This document shows, in pieces, positions 5,218-7,828 of a DNA stretch of 7,828 bases (positions are counted from its first letter, which is position 1; every line of letters begins with the position of its first letter). The translations under genes and the position numbers were made by a program. The notes beneath the pieces are model-generated. The model had not been told where the DNA came from and did no database searches. It worked only from the letters and a program-made list of their open reading frames with translations. The stretch is from Gammaproteobacteria bacterium (lineage in GTDB: Bacteria > Pseudomonadota > Gammaproteobacteria > JAPPPA01), in the NCBI GenBank assembly GCA_028817755.1, contig JAPPPA010000083.1, positions 1-7,828 of the forward strand, in the 5' to 3' direction.

Positions 5218-6609
5218 TTACACTCCAAACACGGTACGTAGATGCTCATTGAGCATAATGCCGCGCGGATCTAGCTCGGCGCGAATGTCCAAGAACTCCT
5301 GCCAACGTGGGTAACGCTGTGCAAAGGCGCTGGCGTCTAGGGTGTGCATTTTGCCCCAGTGCGGTACGGCGCCAAGGTCTTGGTAAATTGGCTCGATGGT
5401 TTGGAAGTACGGTAGTGGGTCGTCTTCAAAGTAGCGGTGGATCGCAATACTGGCCGAGTCGTGTTTATAAAACGGCGACAGCATAGCGTCATCAGACTTG
5501 CCGTCTACTACGCGAACTTCACAAGGGAAGTACACCTCGTTGTGGTGCTTCTCTACCAACATGCGCACCTTCTTCAAGGTCGGCAGTAGGTGCTGGCGAT
5601 CCATGTGATATTCCATCTCGTTAAAGCGCACGGCGCGCTCTGATGGGAAGGCGTTGTACCACTCGGTAACAGCGACTTCACGAGGGTGGTCTTTGGCCAC
5701 AGTATTCATTAGCCAGCGGCGCATGCCCGGCCACCAACCTAGGTAGTCACGCAACATGCGTAGCTCTTCAGCTGATTCATTGTCGGTTTCAACGCGCGGC
5801 GGTGTCAGCGGCTCATCGGTTGGGTCAATCGCAATGGCGAGGCCGTAGTCACTAAACGGAATGTAGTAAAACTCGAAGCTATGGTGTTTGGCCGATAGCT
5901 CGTCAAAGCCGTCGATTAAGTCATCAAGCTTGGCAATCCAGCTTTCGCGTCGCATGCGCGAAGTGGCAATGTTTTGGAAGGTGTATTCAGTGACTACGCC
6001 CAATGCGCCAAGGCCAACACGGGCGGCATCAAAAATTTCAGCGTTGTCATCTTTGCTGCACTTAATCACGTCGCCTTCTGGGGTGACTAAGGTTAGGGCG
6101 GTTACATAAGCATGCAGTGCGCCTAAGCTTTCGCCGGTGCCGTGGGTGCCTGTGTTCATGGCGCCTGCCAGTGACTGCTCATCAATGTCCGGCATGTTTG
6201 CCAACATTTGGCCAATGTTATGGAGTGGCTCGCCTACATGGCCGATTTTGGTGCCCGCCCCGAAGGTGGCTGTAAGTTTTTCTGGGTCGTGCGACTTTAA
6301 GCCGCGGAAATTACGCAGCGACAAAATGGTGCCGTCGGTAGGCACTAGCGGCGTGAATGAGTGACCAGCGCCAACAGGGCGGATGGTTTGTGTCGCGCTT
6401 TTAAGTAGCTCGGCTAATTGGTCTTCATCACGCGGCGCAGCGCGGCCACTAGGCGTGGCTTTTAAATAGCCAGACCAGTTCTGCCAAGGAATTTTGCGGC
6501 CACCGCCGCTACCGCTAGGTGCGGCTTGGGCTTGTGGGCTACCTGAGCCAAAAATTAAAGCGGCAAGACTGGCGTGCGTGCCAGTACGAATAAATTGGCG
6601 ACGATCCAT
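5218..6609 (-). CDS. Tat-exported FAD oxidoreductase, gulono/arabinono-1,4-lactone oxidase family
   Basis: A 463-residue flavoprotein of the VAO/PCMH fold (FAD_binding_4 then an ALO-type C-domain). It starts DRRQFIRTG, a twin-arginine motif, followed by a hydrophobic stretch and AQA cleavage site near residue 29, predicting Tat export of the folded holoenzyme. The FAD domain (about 50-220) has VGAGHSFTP, where H83 is the usual covalent flavin attachment site, and NTGTHGTG (152-159). The C-domain has CEVR (363-366, E364 and R366 at the substrate-binding pair) and HWGK (417-420). Known relatives oxidise aldonolactones or alditols using oxygen or cytochrome c; the substrate here is not predictable. 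The residue at the oxygen-gatekeeper position appears to be P140. It is first in the operon, with GGGAGC seven nt before ATG. Confidence 0.9.
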   Translation of the reverse strand: MDRRQFIRTGTHASLAALIFGSGSPQAQAAPSGSGGGRKIPWQNWSGYLKATPSGRAAPRDEDQLAELLKSATQTIRPVGAGHSFTPLVPTDGTILSLRNFRGLKSHDPEKLTATFGAGTKIGHVGEPLHNIGQMLANMPDIDEQSLAGAMNTGTHGTGESLGALHAYVTALTLVTPEGDVIKCSKDDNAEIFDAARVGLGALGVVTEYTFQNIATSRMRRESWIAKLDDLIDGFDELSAKHHSFEFYYIPFSDYGLAIAIDPTDEPLTPPRVETDNESAEELRMLRDYLGWWPGMRRWLMNTVAKDHPREVAVTEWYNAFPSERAVRFNEMEYHMDRQHLLPTLKKVRMLVEKHHNEVYFPCEVRVVDGKSDDAMLSPFYKHDSASIAIHRYFEDDPLPYFQTIEPIYQDLGAVPHWGKMHTLDASAFAQRYPRWQEFLDIRAELDPRGIMLNEHLRTVFGV

Positions 6610-6683
6610 TAGCGGTGCTCCCAGATGTTTTAGCAGATGTTTTGTTTTAGTCTGTGTGTAAAGAGTGTAGCAAGGGGAGCGCC
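6610..6683. promoter_or_regulatory. Divergent promoter region (flavoprotein operon / Kazal lipoprotein)
   Basis: This 74-bp gap separates two divergent genes and must contain the operon promoter. A weak minus-strand candidate is TTGCTA (6673-6668) and TAAAAC (6649-6644) with an 18-bp spacer, ending 34 nt before the operon ATG; each hexamer matches consensus at four of six positions. The candidate -35 overlaps the Kazal gene's Shine-Dalgarno (AAGGGGAG, 6672-6679). No good plus-strand promoter is evident. A direct repeat lies at 6622-6643. Confidence 0.35.
6622..6643. repeat. Tandem 10-bp direct repeat in divergent promoter
   Basis: CAGATGTTTT occurs at 6622-6631 and again at 6634-6643, a 12-bp period with a 2-bp spacer. 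It sits between the operon ATG and its candidate -10, in the expected 5' leader. It may be a direct-repeat regulator site or a simple duplication; the sequence alone does not decide. Confidence 0.5.
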
Positions 6684-6962
6684 ATGCGTAGTTACTTTAC
6701 TGTCCTAGTTGTGACTTTACTGACCGCCTGTGGGGCTGAGACGGATACAGCCGCGGAAGAAAATGCCACGTTGATGGCGACGCCGGAGCAGCAGACTTGC
6801 CCGCCGCGTGAGGGGGCCGCTGAAGATATGGTCTGCGCGGCTGTTTACGACCCGGTATGCGCGTTTACGCCACAGGGGCCTCAAACCTTTTCAAATAGCT
6901 GCAAAGCCTGTTTGGAAGATGGCGTCGGCCATTACAAAAAAGGCGCTTGCGAGGACGCCTAA
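6684..6962 (+). CDS. Kazal-domain lipoprotein (putative protease inhibitor)
   Basis: A 92-residue secreted lipoprotein. The signal peptide ends in lipobox LTAC (lipidated C16); G17 at +2 predicts sorting to the outer membrane. After a polar linker rich in A, E and T come six cysteines (39, 51, 59, 73, 76, 89) in a Kazal pattern: seven residues between C2 and C3 with the conserved tyrosine (CAAVYDPVC), then TFSNSC, KAC and a terminal YKKGAC. Kazal domains inhibit serine proteases. By alignment with ovomucoid domain 3, P1 would be A53, suggesting elastase- or subtilisin-like targets (inference). The C3-C4 spacing of 13 is longer than the usual 10. AAGGGGAG just upstream supports the ATG at 6684 over the in-frame GTG at 6654. 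It may protect envelope proteins from host or predator proteases. Confidence 0.85.
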   Translation: MRSYFTVLVVTLLTACGAETDTAAEENATLMATPEQQTCPPREGAAEDMVCAAVYDPVCAFTPQGPQTFSNSCKACLEDGVGHYKKGACEDA

Positions 6963-6982
6963 TCCTCGGCAAACGCCTTTTT
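6937..6982. terminator. Bidirectional intrinsic terminator between convergent genes
   Basis: A long imperfect stem pairs AAAAAGGCGCTTGCGAGGA (6937-6955) with TCCTCGGCAAACGCCTTTTT (6963-6982), with one bulged G and one mismatch around a 7-nt loop (CGCCTAA). A T-run ends the stem on each strand, so it should stop transcription from both the Kazal and cytochrome genes. The 5' arm encodes the last codons of the Kazal protein and the loop carries its stop codon. Confidence 0.8.
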
Positions 6983-7000
6983 GCCTAGAGCCTGTTTTGG

Positions 7001-7354
7001 CTACTGAGCGGTAGTCATATAGTCGATCAGTGCGATGAAGTCTTCTTCGCCACAGTCAAAACAGCTTCCTAGTGGCGGCATGCCGCGGAAGCCGTTAATG
7101 GTGTTTTCTAGTAATACGTCTTTGCCTTTGGCTAAGCGTGCTTCCCAGTCCGCTGCATTGCCGGTTTGAGGTGCGCCACTGACAGCGTTGCCATGGCAAG
7201 CACCACAGCTTGATTGGTAAATATCGGCTAGCACCGGGTCGCTCGGTGGTGCTGCTTTTTTAGTGCTTTGTGCTGCGGGTTGGGCTTGGTTGTCACCGCC
7301 GCAAGCAGCAAGAAACAGGGCGAGAGAAGTGGCAATCAGCAGTTGGCGTACCAT
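7001..7354 (-). CDS. Cytochrome c5-like lipoprotein
   Basis: A 117-residue monohaem c-type cytochrome anchored as a lipoprotein. The signal peptide ends in lipobox LAAC (C18), with G19 and G20 following, consistent with outer-membrane sorting. A flexible A/Q/P/K linker (21-40) leads to the haem site CGACH (50-54; axial H54), and GMPP supplies the second ligand M92. The stretch after it, GSCFDCGEEDF, has the extra cysteine pair C98/C101 typical of cytochrome c5, where it forms a disulfide, and ends with an IDYM helix. It should carry electrons in the periplasm. Partner unknown; the exported flavoprotein encoded further downstream on the same strand is a plausible donor (inference). GGAG five nt before the ATG at 7354 supports the start. 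Confidence 0.92.
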   Translation of the reverse strand: MVRQLLIATSLALFLAACGGDNQAQPAAQSTKKAAPPSDPVLADIYQSSCGACHGNAVSGAPQTGNAADWEARLAKGKDVLLENTINGFRGMPPLGSCFDCGEEDFIALIDYMTTAQ

Positions 7355-7416
7355 GGTGTCTCCAGTTATGTCTGTAAAAACGCGTTGACGGCATTCTAGC
7401 CTATGCCTGAGCTAAA
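7355..7416. promoter_or_regulatory. Divergent promoter region (cytochrome lipoprotein / MMPL exporter)
   Basis: This short gap separates two divergent genes. On the minus strand TAGAAT (7399-7394) is a good -10 candidate for the cytochrome gene, about 40 nt before its ATG, with no clear -35. On the plus strand TTGACG (7385-7390) resembles a -35, but the best -10 (TAAAAT at 7413-7418) is 22 bp away and overlaps the proposed start codon, so that promoter is doubtful. Confidence 0.35.
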
Positions 7417-7828
7417 ATGCGGTTTGCTCCAATTTGTGAAAGTGTTGTGCGGAAGAAACTAAGTATTGCAGTTGCTGTTTTTGGTGGTCTACTGCTGCTG
7501 TTGTTAGGCCTGTCGCGGCTGCAATTTAGTGCCGATATTTTTGGCTTATTGCCGAATGAGTTGCCGGTTATTAAGGCACTGTCGACTTATCAAAAAGGCT
7601 TTAAACGTGAGCAGGAGCTGTTGGTGTCAGTGCAGGCGCAGAGTGCCCGCAATGCAGAAATCGCTGCCGAGCGTTTAAGCGAACACCTTTATGCCGAATC
7701 CCTAGTCAGCCAAGTTGTTTGGCAAAACCCAGCTGAACAAGACACCGAAGTATTGGCCGAGCTATTGGCCTTGAAGTGGCTGAACGTGCCGCCGCAGAAG
7801 ATGCAGTCACTAGCCCAGCAATTTGAGT
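7417..7828 (+). CDS. MMPL/RND-family exporter, N-terminal part (runs off the window)
   Basis: An open frame of 137 codons continues past the window end. It begins with a charged stretch (VRKKLS) and one long hydrophobic helix (about 15-34 from the ATG), then the periplasmic-type sequence FSADIFGLLPNELPVIKAL, STYQKGFKREQEL, VVWQNP and ALKWLNVPP. DIFGLLP followed by a YQ-x-x-F segment is, from memory, typical of the N-terminus of gammaproteobacterial predicted MMPL/RND exporters (COG4258-like), often encoded near fatty-acid or acyl-carrier genes. The ATG at 7417 is preceded by an in-frame TGA (7408-7410) and a weak GAG; a GTG at 7447 is an equally possible start, giving a shorter basic N-terminus right before the helix. 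The substrate is unknown and most of the protein, including the bulk of the permease, lies outside. Confidence 0.75.
   Translation, partial: MRFAPICESVVRKKLSIAVAVFGGLLLLLLGLSRLQFSADIFGLLPNELPVIKALSTYQKGFKREQELLVSVQAQSARNAEIAAERLSEHLYAESLVSQVVWQNPAEQDTEVLAELLALKWLNVPPQKMQSLAQQFE

Larger units (their letters stand above)
2295..6609 (-). other. Probable six-gene operon (redox enzymes plus small membrane proteins)
   Basis: Six minus-strand genes follow one another: lactone-oxidase-like flavoprotein, four-TM protein, SDR, DUF4345-like protein, tandem GST-N protein and DUF4870-like protein. The gaps are 2, 3, 2, 60 and 3 nt, so co-transcription and partly coupled translation are likely. Three Shine-Dalgarno sites lie within or against the preceding gene's end. 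There is no terminator-like U-run in the 60-nt gap, only a hairpin over the GST ribosome-binding site. I do not recognise a named pathway with this gene order; the operon reading is inferred from spacing and strand. Confidence 0.75.

Noticed and set aside
6654..6683. GTG start adding ten residues to the Kazal lipoprotein
   Set aside because: The extension would put two cysteines and polar residues before the signal peptide; the ATG at 6684 has a strong Shine-Dalgarno and gives a clean lipobox.
6808..7014. Out-of-frame ORF within the Kazal gene
   Set aside because: It is a shadow of the Kazal gene in another frame, crosses the terminator and shows no domain.
7385..7418. Sigma-70 promoter TTGACG...TAAAAT for the MMPL gene
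   Set aside because: The spacer is 22 bp and the -10 would overlap the start codon, so the pair is not credible as a standard promoter.

Overview
The window looks like chromosomal DNA of a free-living Gammaproteobacterium, possibly from a marine lineage. This placement is inference. It rests on the protein families present (XthA, a c5-type cytochrome lipoprotein, a GGDEF protein, an MMPL exporter with an N-terminal DIFGLLP segment), moderate GC, ordinary Shine-Dalgarno sites, and an intergenic hairpin element of a kind I recall from many gammaproteobacterial genomes. I see no tRNA, rRNA, CRISPR array, transposase or phage gene.

Layout. Positions 1-303 are non-coding and hold a repeat-like element with a perfect 11-bp hairpin. 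On the minus strand, xthA (exonuclease III) occupies 304-1080. It diverges from a plus-strand six-TM diguanylate cyclase (1162-2298), whose stop codon overlaps by 4 nt that of the last gene of a large minus-strand cluster.

That cluster runs from 6609 down to 2295. In transcription order it encodes: a probably Tat-exported flavoprotein of the gulono/arabinono-lactone oxidase family; a four-TM membrane protein of unknown function; an SDR oxidoreductase; a DUF4345-like membrane protein; a tandem GST-N/thioredoxin-fold protein; and a DUF4870-like membrane protein. Four of the five gaps are only 2-3 nt. The fifth is 60 nt and ends in a perfect 10-bp hairpin that sequesters the Shine-Dalgarno of the GST gene.

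Upstream of the cluster and divergent from it is a small Kazal-domain lipoprotein gene (6684-6962). It converges on a cytochrome c5-like lipoprotein gene (7001-7354, minus), with a shared bidirectional terminator whose 5' arm lies inside the Kazal coding sequence. A plus-strand MMPL/RND-type exporter gene begins at about 7417 and runs off the window.

How the parts may work together (inference): the six-gene operon resembles an uncharacterised redox module, with a periplasmic flavin oxidoreductase, a cytoplasmic NAD(P)H-dependent SDR, a thiol/glutathione-type protein and three small membrane proteins. A nearby c-type cytochrome lipoprotein could accept electrons from the flavoprotein, as cytochrome c does for plant galactonolactone dehydrogenase. 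The substrate cannot be read from the sequence. The operon is the best candidate here for an undescribed system.
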